Below, piece by piece: positions 10,667 to 20,882 of a stretch of DNA of 64,000 bases. Each line of letters opens with the position of its first letter. Position 1 is the first letter of the stretch. The notes under the pieces were generated by a model. It worked only from the letters and a program-made list of their open reading frames with translations. It was not told the DNA's origin and did not search any database. The DNA comes from Cladochytrium replicatum. Taxonomy: Eukaryota; Chytridiomycota; Chytridiomycetes; Cladochytriales; Cladochytriaceae. The stretch lies in assembly GCA_025526935.1 (NCBI GenBank), contig JAHLKD010000001.1:186001-250000 (forward strand). The letters are read 5' to 3'. The translations under genes were made by a program, and so were the position numbers.

Positions 10667-12689
10667 TCATCGCAATGAAGGTGTACGTGGCACAAACGGG
10701 CTCGAGTTCTTGTCCCCGTCTCTGTCCGTCTTCTTCGTCTTATCAAACACGTTCCAGAACCGAAGTGTCTGGTCCCCGGCCCCCGTCACCACGCTCTGTC
10801 CGTCCGGCGAACCAGCGAGGTACAACACACGCCTCGTGTGGCCCGTCAGCGTAGCCAGCTGCCGAATCTCAGGCATAATCCGCCACACTACAATCTGATT
10901 CTGCGAGTACCCGTGCGTCGAAACGAGTTCGGGCGAATGTCGAGACCACGCGAGGTTACACACCTGCGAGCCAGTGTCGACCGAGCTCAGCGGCTGGTTA
11001 TTGAGTACGTTCCAGAACCGAATTTTCCTGTCCAATGTCCCGCCTCCGGACGCGAGCAGCCCGCGCTCGTATGGACACCACGCGATGGCTTTGACAGCCG
11101 CAACGTGGTCTTTGAAACACACCTGTGGTTCGGCGTTGAGTTTGTCCCAGATGAAAAGCCGGTTGTCGTTGCCGCCGGAGGCGAGGTGGTTGGTGTCAGG
11201 GTTCCAGCGGAGCCCGCAGACCTCGAGACGATGGGCATCGAGTTTGCGGATAAAGTTGGGTTGGCGGATATCGCGGTGCAGGATGTGCCTGTCGCGGCTT
11301 CCAGAGGAAAGAATGTTTGAGTTCCAAGCTAGGACACCTACGCGGGCTGTGTGCCCCTCGTATTCGTGCACTTTTCTGCAACGCTGGACGTCCCATAATT
11401 GAACCAACCCTTTCGAGGTCCCAACCGCGACGTGTGTGCCCTGTCGCCTCGGTTAGAATGATTTTGTGATCGAAATTGTGTTGCTATTACCTTTTGCATC
11501 CAGCTTACGGAGGTCACTGCATCTTGTGCAGGTGCAAGATCACAGAGCTTCGTCACTCTGGATGTTCCGGCATTCCACAAATACACGCATGTTCCCAGCC
11601 CAACTCCCAACATATTGTCTTTACTCCAATCTACCAAGTTTAAGTAGTAGTCGTCCTCTAACTCTGGTGCGTCAAGCACTTTGTATGGTGTTTTTGATAT
11701 ATGCCGTGGTGACTTAAGCTGACCCTCGAGAAGAGCTTGTGATGTGACTTTTAGAGGGCTTCGGGTATATACTCCTCGGAGCGGAGAGTCTGTGGGATAA
11801 AATGCCTGTGGTGTGAGGTTGGTAAACACGCTACTTCTCGTTGCCGTCGAAAGCGGTGTGCTGTATTGGAAGAATCGTTGTGTAGTGGGAGTGCGGGTGG
11901 AAGAGGAGGCGGCAGCGGCAAGGCTCGTATTAGTAATATGGTGGATGGGACGCTCATTATTGGGGGATCGCGGATCTACGTGATAAGGATCATCGGAGTT
12001 CTGACTGAGCTCAGACCTGAGCACTCGAGAATACTTTTGCTGTGTTTCGTCTTCAAGCATTTCAAAGTGATTGAATTAAATGACAAAGATTGATGAGAAT
12101 AATTGATGCAGCTGGGGTTTGACAGATTCCTACCAGTTGCTTCAAGGTCTCCATGTTTTCTCTTATTGCGGGTGGGGGATCGTCTGTGGTCATCGTAATC
12201 TGAATGAAAGTTGGCGGTGCGAGCTGGGATGTCACTGGAAGTAGCGCATCAGATAGTTAGCAAATATGCCTTGTGGGTCCTCATCCAGCATGGATCATAA
12301 TCACACCACGCATACCGCGGATTGTAGTTCTGCGTTCGCCTCGTTGGTGTTTTTGAAAGTATAGAATCGGTTCGAAACGGGCTCTGCAGGTCATCGACCA
12401 CCCCATCTCCAAGACTTCTTCCCCTGGTATCCTCCTCGGCTGGCGCCGTTCTGACTCTCTCCTGAAATTCCTTCGCGGATAACACTCCACTATCTGCATC
12501 CACCAAGGACTGTCTCGCCATGTCCACGTTTGCATGGATTGGTGTTGGAGAACTGGGAGCTGGTGTCATTTCCTGCTGGGTCGACTTGTCTGCGGTTGAG
12601 GTTTGCGAATGAGCAGACATTGAGAATCTGGGATGGATGATCGAGTCGCCCGTGAATGCATCGCTGCGATCCGCCTTGTAACTCATCAT
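10667..12689 (-). CDS. FZR1: APC/C activator Cdh1/Fizzy-related
   Basis: Four exons (12689-12316, 12234-12134, 12050-11491, 11440-10667) give 602 residues. After a disordered, Ser/Thr/Pro-rich N-terminus comes the hallmark ISKTPYKVLDAPELEDDYY, which separates Cdh1/Fzr1 from Cdc20, followed by seven WD40 repeats (LVDWSKDNMLGVGLG to GAGDQTLRFWNVF) that form the degron-binding propeller. It recruits substrates to the anaphase-promoting complex in late mitosis and G1. The C-box region after exon 1 reads RDIPARTAN instead of DRFIP-like, and the protein ends in Leu-Arg rather than the usual Ile-Arg. The first exon is the least certain part: the Met at 12687-12689 was taken because the following frame joins exon 2 cleanly. 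Confidence 0.85.
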
Positions 12690-14027
12690 TATTGGCACCA
12701 CGACCTCCCGCAGCTGAAGGGGACCGTTGGTTTAGGATGAGCTCAAGACGCGGTGGTGAGGCTGGGGCAAACATTGAAATCTAAATTATTATAAAAAATA
12801 CACCATAGCTAATTAACGCTGATATTCTAGAAATAATGGCATACTACCTATCTCATATCAGGAGATCTTACATGGGACATGGGAGGGATAAAAAATATAA
12901 TTCTTATTATTCTAGTGTGAGTGGCTCATCCAACCAGTTCTCTTGCGTTTGGTTAGCCTGCAGCAGCATCGACGTACTGCTATTCTTTTGGTCTTGTAAC
13001 AACTGTGGGAGTAGTTGGGGTCAGGCAATAGTGGACATTCATCATGTCTTCTGCTGTGCATGGGCAAAGTCTTATTGGAGTGGGATTAGGAGAGATGCAC
13101 AAAACTATGCCCGCATAGAGCTAGAAAATGTTGGAATTGATGCAGTTCCTCAATCCGGAGTCCATGAAGTGATTAAACATGTGCTGGAACCCCAGTAGTG
13201 GGATGGAGAATACTTCATAGCCATTATACGGGGTGTTGTTCCAGCCAGTTGGGCCAGGACAGTCACAGAACACATCACGCAACATGAGCTTACAGAACCC
13301 TCTGTAGATGCAGACCAACAACAACAGCATCGCCGCCAGCCCCAGGAAAAGCTACGCATGCCCTGCTGGCGGATTGTGTGGAGGACCTCTGAGCCTGCTC
13401 GAGTGATAATCTGGAATCAGAGATGTGACAAAAGTGGTGACTTGGGAGCAAGAAAAAGGCATCACACCCCTACTAAAGCGAACAAGCCTAGGAAGGAGCG
13501 GCAGAAAAATGGCCTGGTGCAAAGACAACGCAGGACCAAACAGTATTAATGTTTTGATTGCAATTGACAACATGCTATAGGCGGTGAATGTCCTGTTGAA
13601 GTAAAAGAATGGTTTTATGCAAAGACGATGTGGTTTGCAGGTTTATATGGGAATCAAGGGGCGGAAGCTGGTGGATGGGAGGAGCAGACACCAAAGAGTT
13701 GGTTGAAAGGGGTCGGGCGGATATCAGAGTCTGTAAAGGCAGTTGTGGAGCCACTCCTGATGACCCAGAACAGGCCATAGTGGGAAATGGTTAAGTGGAA
13801 GCCTGAGGGGAGAGGGGGGGCTGGGGGGGCAGGTATGTTGGAATTTTCCTTTTATAGTTGGCGGCAGGCTACCTTGGGGTTTTCACATGATGGGACCTCT
13901 GTGGAAGGGGGAATGTTCAAGGCTAATCCTGGTTTGGTGTGGGATCCCTGTAACTGACCGCTATCTTGTATTCATTATGTTAGTAGAACACGAACTCATG
14001 GCCTCACAGGGGCACTATTTAAAAGAC
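12690..14027. other. Unassigned region
   Basis: Several medium open frames on both strands, none with a recognisable family. Cys/Trp-rich plus-strand and Leu-rich minus-strand translations look like noise or a very decayed repeat. The 3' end abuts the hAT terminus at 14028-14395, so it may be old transposon interior. I see no second hAT terminal repeat in it. Confidence 0.3.
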
Positions 14028-14395
14028 ATTAGAAGTAGTGGATGGGACTCTGACAATATGAACCAGATACAGAAACTGATTTGGGCTGTTCCACCTATCA
14101 ACTTGTGATTGCTTAACGAATTTTTGTACATCTTTACAATAGTATTTGTAAATATCATACTGTCCTCATAGACACAAAGTGTTTATGTAAATATTTTGTT
14201 CTACCTCAAGTCAGCTCACTCCTCTCCTGAGCAGTATAAACCTGGCGGGTCACGGTTGGGTACGGGTTTCTCGGGTCTGAGTACACCGCTCCGACCAGCA
14301 GTGATCCGGCATGTTCCTGGACAAACATGACCAACATAAGGGTTTTACTGGTTGCCTCCGAAGCCAGGACCTGACCCAGACCCGCCAAACCTTAC
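14028..14395 (-). mobile_element. Solo hAT terminus (truncated copy)
   Basis: About 370 bases, in inverted orientation to the left end of the large hAT at 15194, match it from the terminal inverted repeat (outer end at 14395, TAAGGTTTGGCGGGT on the minus strand) through the CGGGT-rich subterminal part and the untranslated stretch to the last ~20 codons of the second hAT ORF (SDNMNQIQKLIWAVPPINL on the plus strand). Homology then stops. No matching second terminus or target duplication was found, so this is a remnant or a non-autonomous derivative. Confidence 0.75.
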
Positions 14396-15193
14396 TGCAA
14401 AGGGATCCTCTGAGCTTTCTTTTTCCTCCCTTAGAGGGCCCCACGGTGTTGCCATAATGCAATGAACTTTCTCAGATCTCTCACCTCCCTCAATGTCATT
14501 CTTGTTGCCACGTCCTCCCTGTGGTAGAGCAAACATAACTTTGAGTTAGTGCTGGCTAATCTCCTGAATTGATGTGATATTGCTCACCTGCAGCGTTGTT
14601 CTCATCCACGTCCATGGGTTCCATACGTGCACTCAAAGTGGACGCTCCCAAGATTGTAAAGTTTCATCTTCTATCCACATCATTTGTAGCCAACTCAAGC
14701 AGATTTGCTCCCACTCCCCAGCCTGAGTCCACATCTGCGCAGCCCTGTTCATCATCCAGTCATTTTGTGACAGGATTGTCTGAGATGCAGAAATCCACAG
14801 CTCCACTGGTGAGAAATGGCCTTGAGAGGTAGGGAATAAGGAAGTCCTATGAGCGACTTGAGAAAAATTTGCTCGAGAAGCAGAAATTATGGAAGTCCTG
14901 GGCTCATTTTGCAAGAATGGCGTAGGCATTGCTAGAGCAAAACTGCTTGCATAATTTCCTGATATCTTGAGATATCCTCAAACAAGACGTCAGTCCACTA
15001 TACCTGTATGTTGAGCTACATTATACGCTGAAGACAATGCAGCAGATGCAGCGAGTTGAGGCTGTGCAGGTTTGTTCAAGATCCAAGGGAGTAGAGCAGT
15101 ATAGTTGGATTTGGAGTCCGCCACAGTCTTGAAGTTTAGCTGAATACGACGCGATTTGACCTGAGATCAAACATTAGGAATTTGGCCAATTAA
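14396..15193 (-). repeat. Repeat family R1, copy A (distal half)
   Basis: Continues, on the minus strand, the segment 29615-29204, from which it is separated by the large hAT insertion. It aligns by eye with 41057-42170 on the plus strand. Shared coding-like stretches include LLPWI-NKPA-PQLAASAAS and FLQNEPRT-ISAS-ANF. It looks like a diverged gene or old transposon; no family was recognised. Confidence 0.65.
15186..15193. repeat. hAT target-site duplication, left
   Basis: CCAATTAA, identical to 29204-29211. Eight-base duplications are diagnostic of hAT integration. Confidence 0.9.
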
Positions 15194-15208
15194 TAAGGTT
15201 TGGCGGGT
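15194..15208 (+). repeat. hAT terminal inverted repeat, left
   Basis: TAAGGTTTGGCGGGT; pairs with the reverse complement of 29189-29203 (TAAGGATCGGCGGGT), two mismatches. It is followed by CGGGTCCGGGTCGGGT-type repeats to about 15360. Confidence 0.9.
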
Positions 15209-15496
15209 CCGGGTCGGGTCCCGGTCGGGTCCGGGTTTCAGTGGTGACCCGCACCAAACCCTTTGGGTCGGGTCGTGTTTGTCTGGGGACCTGCTGGGTC
15301 ACTGACGGGTACAAAGGGAATACCCGGACCCGAAGTGGTTGAAACCCGTACCCGACCTGACCCGCCCAGTTTTTGCTGCCCAGGAGAGGATTGATTGAAT
15401 TTTGAGTGAGACCACAGATATTTACATGAACACTTTGTGTCTGTGTGGACAGTGTGTATTTTAGAAACACTATCGTAAAAAGAAACAAAACTCCAA

Positions 15497-17179
15497 TCAC
15501 AAGTTGATAGGTGGAACAGCCCAAATCAGCTTCTGTATCTGGTTCATAGCGTCAGAGTCCCATCCACCACTGGTTACGTCCTTCGCCAACCCAGTCCTGA
15601 TGAACCGATCAATGTCGTCATTTGAAAGCATGAAATCCTTGGCTAAACCTGTCTTCCAAGGTTTCCAATCCACCTCAGGGACCGTTATGGACGAAAGATG
15701 CCCGATGTATGCCGTCCAGAACCTTAGCCACTCAGAAGGATAAGCATCCACTAATGCCCTGAACATGCGATAGATAGTGGCAGACGTACTTAGCGAATTA
15801 TTGTGCCGTATCCAGTTTCCGAGCAAAATGTGCACCCTAAGAAGAGTAAGGCTGCTCCGAGCACTGCTACTTGAAGTTGATATTCGGCTTGAGCGGTCGT
15901 CTGATTCAACAAATATGGGCCGTAAAAACTCATTTCGGGAGAGGACTTCGTAGTTTACGTTGACGTACTTGATTGATGGTGGAAGAGACGGCAATTTAAG
16001 GTCATAAATAACCTCATTGATCTTATGCATCTGGAAGCAGATACCCTGGATGACCTCTTTCACCAAAAGGATAGCCGTACGACGGTGCTGCTGCAGGCTA
16101 AGCAATGCAAGGGAACTTGTTGGAGAACTGGTTCGATGTACCTTCGGAATTCTACCAATCCCCTTGATAGCCGACGATATGCTTATTAGGCCGCCTGTTG
16201 ATGTTGGCGCCGCAGGTGCTGCAGCTTCTGAATGACCAGCCTGTCGTTTCAGAGCAGCAAGCTCTCCCTCCAGGGCGGTCACACGCGATTTCCATTGTGA
16301 AATCTCCTGGGAAGTTGCCTGCTTCTCCCTTTCCATTGCAGCGGTGATCTCCCTGAGTCTTGCTAGCTCTTCGTGCTCGCCGTGCTGAATCAATGCACCC
16401 GCCCTGCCCAATTCATCAATGAGAGCCTTCTCTCGGACTTCTGCTGCGATGCGGGTCCTTCTCTCGTTCATTGCAGTCTCTTCAAGATCTTTTGTCATGT
16501 TCAACAGTCGTTCTGACTGTTTGAGGACCTGTTTTGTCCTTTCACGGTCCTCATCTGCTCGTTTGATGGTCACTTGGAACTCGTCAACCTTTGCAGTGAC
16601 AGGCATTCCTCTGTAAATGCCGTACTTGTGTCCCTGCCGCCTGTAAAAGTCCAGAAATGTTGTTTCCTTCTGAAAGGAAGAGCTTTTCAAGCACTCCATA
16701 CGATAGGCGTTTGCTGCTGTTATGAACTCCGTTCGTCCACTGCATTCATCGTGAATTTCGTTCAGGGCTGGACGAACTAGCTTGCTGTCAGAGTTAAGTC
16801 GGTCGATCAACCCTTGAAGAACAAATCTTGGGCCGCATTCATCACGATTTGTTTGACAGTTGCTGATGAAGTCCTCCGAGTCGTAGCTGTGGCCGCTTGC
16901 TTTGAATTTTCGATACCAAAGTCGTATGTCTGAAGCAGGACAGAGTCCGTCGATGAGCAAATAGTCAGCATCCCCTTTAGTACCACGTCGCGCCAGTTTC
17001 TTTGAAGGGGCTGTCGATTTGACATCTGTCGATTTGACATCAAGGCCAACTTCTGCTTCTTCCACTTCAGAACCCGATCCCAGAGATGTTTCAGGTGCAG
17101 TCACAGGTTCTGCACTTGATTCTCTTTCAGATGATGGTCTGGATTGTTTTAACGCTCGCTTCTTTGTAGTTCGAGGCAT
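15497..17179 (-). CDS. hAT accessory ORF, coiled-coil protein
   Basis: Uninterrupted 560-codon frame inside the hAT ends, on the same strand as the transposase. Residues 1-65 are basic and Ser-rich (MPRTTKKRALKQ, nuclear-signal-like). Residues about 70-190 form a compact, Cys- and Trp-containing domain. Residues about 195-320 are a long heptad-rich coiled coil (ERTKQVLKQSERLL to ALEGELAALKRQ). The rest is an unknown helical domain ending IQKLIWAVPPINL. I recognise no family. Its position 5' of the left inverted repeat and the retention of its 3' end in the solo copy at 14028 show that it belongs to the element. A partner protein for transposition or target choice is inference only. Confidence 0.75.
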   Translation of the reverse strand: MPRTTKKRALKQSRPSSERESSAEPVTAPETSLGSGSEVEEAEVGLDVKSTDVKSTAPSKKLARRGTKGDADYLLIDGLCPASDIRLWYRKFKASGHSYDSEDFISNCQTNRDECGPRFVLQGLIDRLNSDSKLVRPALNEIHDECSGRTEFITAANAYRMECLKSSSFQKETTFLDFYRRQGHKYGIYRGMPVTAKVDEFQVTIKRADEDRERTKQVLKQSERLLNMTKDLEETAMNERRTRIAAEVREKALIDELGRAGALIQHGEHEELARLREITAAMEREKQATSQEISQWKSRVTALEGELAALKRQAGHSEAAAPAAPTSTGGLISISSAIKGIGRIPKVHRTSSPTSSLALLSLQQHRRTAILLVKEVIQGICFQMHKINEVIYDLKLPSLPPSIKYVNVNYEVLSRNEFLRPIFVESDDRSSRISTSSSSARSSLTLLRVHILLGNWIRHNNSLSTSATIYRMFRALVDAYPSEWLRFWTAYIGHLSSITVPEVDWKPWKTGLAKDFMLSNDDIDRFIRTGLAKDVTSGGWDSDAMNQIQKLIWAVPPINL

Positions 17180-17324
17180 GGTGTTTGTACTGTTTGTCGT
17201 GGGAAGATAGTGGCCCGGTGTTCTTAGCCGGAATGTTACAGGAATGTATGCTATAATACTTCCCTGACACTATAGTTTTCTACCCGATCTGAAAATAATA
17301 ATAAGCTAGGGAAGAAACTGGCTA

Positions 17325-17800
17325 GTAAAATTGATAGAGAGGTTACTAGCAATAGGATTCTGTCCACCCAGACACTTTCTCAACTCATTGACGGTACTTC
17401 AGTGATCTCTATCAAGTACAGCTAACCTCTCTATCAATGTTACTAGCAATACGATTCTGTCCACCCGGACACTTTCTCAACTCATTGACGGTACTTCAGT
17501 GATCTCTACCCAATACAACTAACCTCTCTATCAATGTTACTAGCAATAGGATTCTGTTCACCCAGACACTTTCTCAACTCATTGACGGTACTTAAGTGAT
17601 CTCTATCAAGTACAGCTAACCTCTCTAATAATGTTACTAGCAATAAGATTTTGTCCACCCAGACACTTTCTCAACTCATTGACGGTACTTCACTGATACT
17701 TCACTGATCTCGATCAAGTACAACCAACCTCTCTACAAATACTACTCGCAATAGGATTCTGTCCAGGCGGTCGCTTTCTCAACTCCTGGACGGTACTTCA
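17325..17800 (+). repeat. Tandem ~100-bp repeats, left array of hAT
   Basis: About five head-to-tail units of roughly 90-110 bases between the two hAT genes. Each contains TTACTAGCAATA, then GATTCTGTCCACCCGGACAC (with variation), then TTTCTCAACTCATTGACGG. The TGTCC-N4-GGACA core is an imperfect palindrome. The same unit recurs in inverted orientation near the right end (28690-28995). Confidence 0.85.
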
Positions 17801-17831
17801 ACAGATGAACAGTCTAAACAACAATTTATAT

Positions 17832-20266
17832 TTAAAAGAGTGGGTTATCATCAGTTGCTTCCAACTCTAATACCACATCAAAATCCTCGCCAAAATTATG
17901 CACCTTTACAAAATCATCACTAACATCACTCTTTGAATCTAGGGAATCATTTTTGAACGGTTCTTCAGCACTCAATTGATGCAACCAGTCATGACGGCAC
18001 ATCAACGCATTTATTGTTCTTGGAGCAAGGCGGTTGTGAGTTGCAGGTACCAAATCAACCCCGGCTGAAAACTTTCGTTCGACTGGAGCGCTTGTTGCTG
18101 GTATTCCTAAATAGTCCATTGCCATCTGGCTTAGGGCTGGAAAGTTCACACTTCCAACGGTCTTCCACCAGTCCGTAATATTGATTGGCTTCCCATCAGA
18201 ATCAATACCGCGGAGTACCTGATCGCCAAGATAGCGATCCAGCTCATCTTTTTCCTCAGGAATCTCTTCTTGCCAGATGAAAACGGATCTAATGGCTCTC
18301 AAGCGTTCAGCGTCCGTTTTTTTCTGTCTATCACCGGAAGCTCCGCTCGAATCGTGTCGACGTTCTGGCGTGTTTCCAAAAACATCGGCACCACTGTTCT
18401 TGATTTTCCGTGACTTATACGATTCCTCCCAGACTTTCCGCACTAGGGTGACCTGATCCCTTCCTACATCTTTCTCCCAAGCCTTTGAAAATCGATAATA
18501 TTGATCCTTAAAACGAAGATCGAGTACCGTAGCAACTGCTAAACACGGGCTCTTAGCGATTGAGTAATATATTCTCAGCTTATCTAGTGCATTTCGAAAT
18601 GCTTTCGTGAAAGTTTCATCCAATTCTGCCTCCTCTAGGTCCTCCAGTTGATCGATAAGATCGTTGTAAAATGGAATAACAAGCGGAAGTGTTGGATATC
18701 TAGACCCCTCGATTGCCTTTGATATAACCTCGAAAACACTCAAACCATCCCGGATCTTCTGTAGGACCTCCCATTGCTTTGGATTTATTGACCAATCTTT
18801 CAAAGAATCTTCAATCCAGCATATTTTGTCCATTGCGACTCGTAGCTTTAAGGCTCGTTTGACCATATAGAACGTGCTATTCCAGCGAGTTGTCACATCA
18901 ATAATTGGTAATAGAGGAACCAGTTTCACAAATCGGCACAAATCAATAAATGAGCTTCGTCGTTTTGGGGAAGACCGGATTCCTCTGACTAGCCGTCGAA
19001 GAAGGTTTATGACATTAACGCCGGAGTTATCGTCATTTGCGACTGTGTCCCCTGCGGGCGCGAATGTATCGATAAAATCCTTTGCTGCAAGATTGATAAT
19101 GTGTGCCATACACCGCATGTGTTGAGTTTCTGCAGACCATGCAATATCCCTATCTTCCAAGAGCGTCTCCAGCTTAGCACTCATGGTAAAGTTGTTTGAA
19201 CCGTTGTCGGTTGTAATGCTCAATAAGCATTCACCCGATAGCAGGCCAAATTCATCCAGACACTTGACAAGCTGACTAGCCATGGCGACGCCTTCATGCT
19301 TTCCAACCATCGGAATCATCTGCAGCAGCAAGTCCTGCGGCTCCCATTCTTTCGTGATGAAGTGGGCAGTAATTCCAAGAAAAGAAATCTGGTTCTTCGA
19401 TGTCCAACAGTCAGCTGTTATTGATACTTTTGAAGGCGAACCAACAATCAGACCTTTAACGAGCTCCTTCTGCCTATCGTAAAGATCCATCTCCTTTTGC
19501 TTCACTGCTTTTGCCGTCTTTGGTGTATAGTTTGGCTGAAAAGTCTTCAGCATGCTGACAAAGAACTCGTTCTCCACAACAGCAAAAGCCTGATTGTCTG
19601 CAGCAATCCAGTCCAAAATCGACCTCCAACTACGTCCGGATTGAACACAAAGTTTTGCTCCTTCTCCTGCGAGCCGAAATTCAATGTCTATTGTCCCTTG
19701 GGGACGATGTCCAACAGTCCAAGCGACCTGGCAATACTTCCATGGTGGTTTTTCAGATGCCGGAGGAAGTTTTTTGTTGATCCCGTCTTATCGACCTTCT
19801 GGCTCCACTTGCATTTCGCAACCAAACATGTTCTCAGACCATTATCAACCTTATAGTAATCCTTCGCTATGCCGCCTCGACTACCTCTACAGTCCGACAT
19901 GCTATCAACATCTGCGTCTGATGAAAGCATTGATGGTTGAACTGATCCAGCTGCAGGCTCCTGTCGCACTGAAGAGTCAGCAAAACTAACATCGGCAGGA
20001 AGCTCTGGTGCATGCTGAGAAGCCAGGCCCAACTCGCTGGAGTCATTGGAAGAAGATGTGGAGCTCGGCTCTCGAGCGCTGTTGTTGCCACCGTGTCCTG
20101 ATACACGTCTGCGTTTGTCCTGCATGCTGTTCCCCTCGCTGGACGCCCCTGAAATTTGGGGGGCTGGCAGACTTCGCTTCCGTGTGTCAAGCGGATGACT
20201 GTCCACCAGTATTTGGCTTGCGTTGGACGCTGCCTTATGCTTTGGTTTAACAAAGGCGGTGTCCAT
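17832..20266 (-). pseudogene. hAT transposase, BED finger plus catalytic core, one frameshift
   Basis: The first frame (20266-19688) gives a Ser-rich N-terminus and a BED-type zinc finger: C and C in LVAKCKWSQ and the upstream Cys, then FLRHLKNHH. The second frame (about 19690-17832) gives the RNase H-like core: SITADCWTSKNQISFLGITAHF, LSITTDNGSNN, RCMAHIINLAAKD and TRWNSTFYMVKRAL, ending with the hAT dimerisation domain (YLGIPATSAPVERKFSAG, RLAPRT, ALMCRHDWL). The two frames overlap at about 19690 in a C4 run and are offset by one base; restoring one C would make them continuous. No GT/AG intron there gives the right frame. All catalytic motifs are otherwise intact, so the lesion is recent or a base-calling error. 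Confidence 0.85.
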
Positions 20267-20351
20267 TTTTGCTGTGGTGTGGCTGGAACGTTACCGACTC
20301 TAAGTGTCCAGGTGCACAGAAAGCACAGCTCTCGAGGTCTGTCGTGGTAGA

Positions 20352-20356
20352 AATTG
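20352..20356. repeat. Ty3/gypsy target duplication, left
   Basis: AATTG, identical to 28658-28662: the 5-bp duplication made by the retroelement on entering the hAT. Confidence 0.85.
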
Positions 20357-20826
20357 TGTTAAAAACCAAGGGCTTCTCCTGGCAGCGGTAGGGCGTGTTT
20401 AGCTGTACTTTAGCTAGCACAACAGCTCCAGGTTCCGTCTCTTGGCCCAGTTGAATATGGGGTAAATGATAAAGCAAATTCCCTTGTTGCACACAAGCAC
20501 TCTGTGGCTAATACAAATCAAGGCTGGGATTGCTAACCAGGAAGACTGTGGTGTGTGAGTGTTTGGTTTGTTCCACTGTCTCCTTTATTTATACCTGTGG
20601 TGTGTGAGTGTTTGGTTTGTTCCACTGTCTCAAGGAACCAGCCACCCTCACACCGCAATAAATATTCCCACACAGAAGAATATTCAACAATTACAATAAA
20701 GAAAATAAACAGCATGACTGCCCAAAACATAAATCGAGCAATAGCATAAAAACTTCTCAAGCCCAAGAGAAAAGCCTATTGCACAAAACAATGGGTAAGC
20801 CCTCCAAGGGTATACAGAATTTAACA
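20357..20826 (-). repeat. 3' LTR of nested Ty3/gypsy element
   Basis: 470 bp, starting TGTTAAAAACC and ending GAATTTAACA on the plus strand (TG...CA termini). Contains an internal duplication of a ~36-base TGTGGTGTGTGAGTG... segment. I count two differences from the other LTR by eye. The purine-rich GAGGGGGCACC on the minus strand just before it fits a polypurine tract. Confidence 0.92.
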
Positions 20827-20882
20827 GGTGCCCCCTCGAAGATGAGCTTTTGGGTCACCAAAGCTCATGTCATCAGATAAAC

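Noticed and set aside
12836-13330. Possible protein genes on either strand
   Set aside because: Frames are short, no splice arrangement gives a recognisable product, and the region may be old repeat.
19600-19700. An intron joining the two hAT transposase frames
   Set aside because: The only GT/AG pair there is about 40 bases with a poor donor and leads into the wrong frame; a one-base loss in a C run explains the break better.
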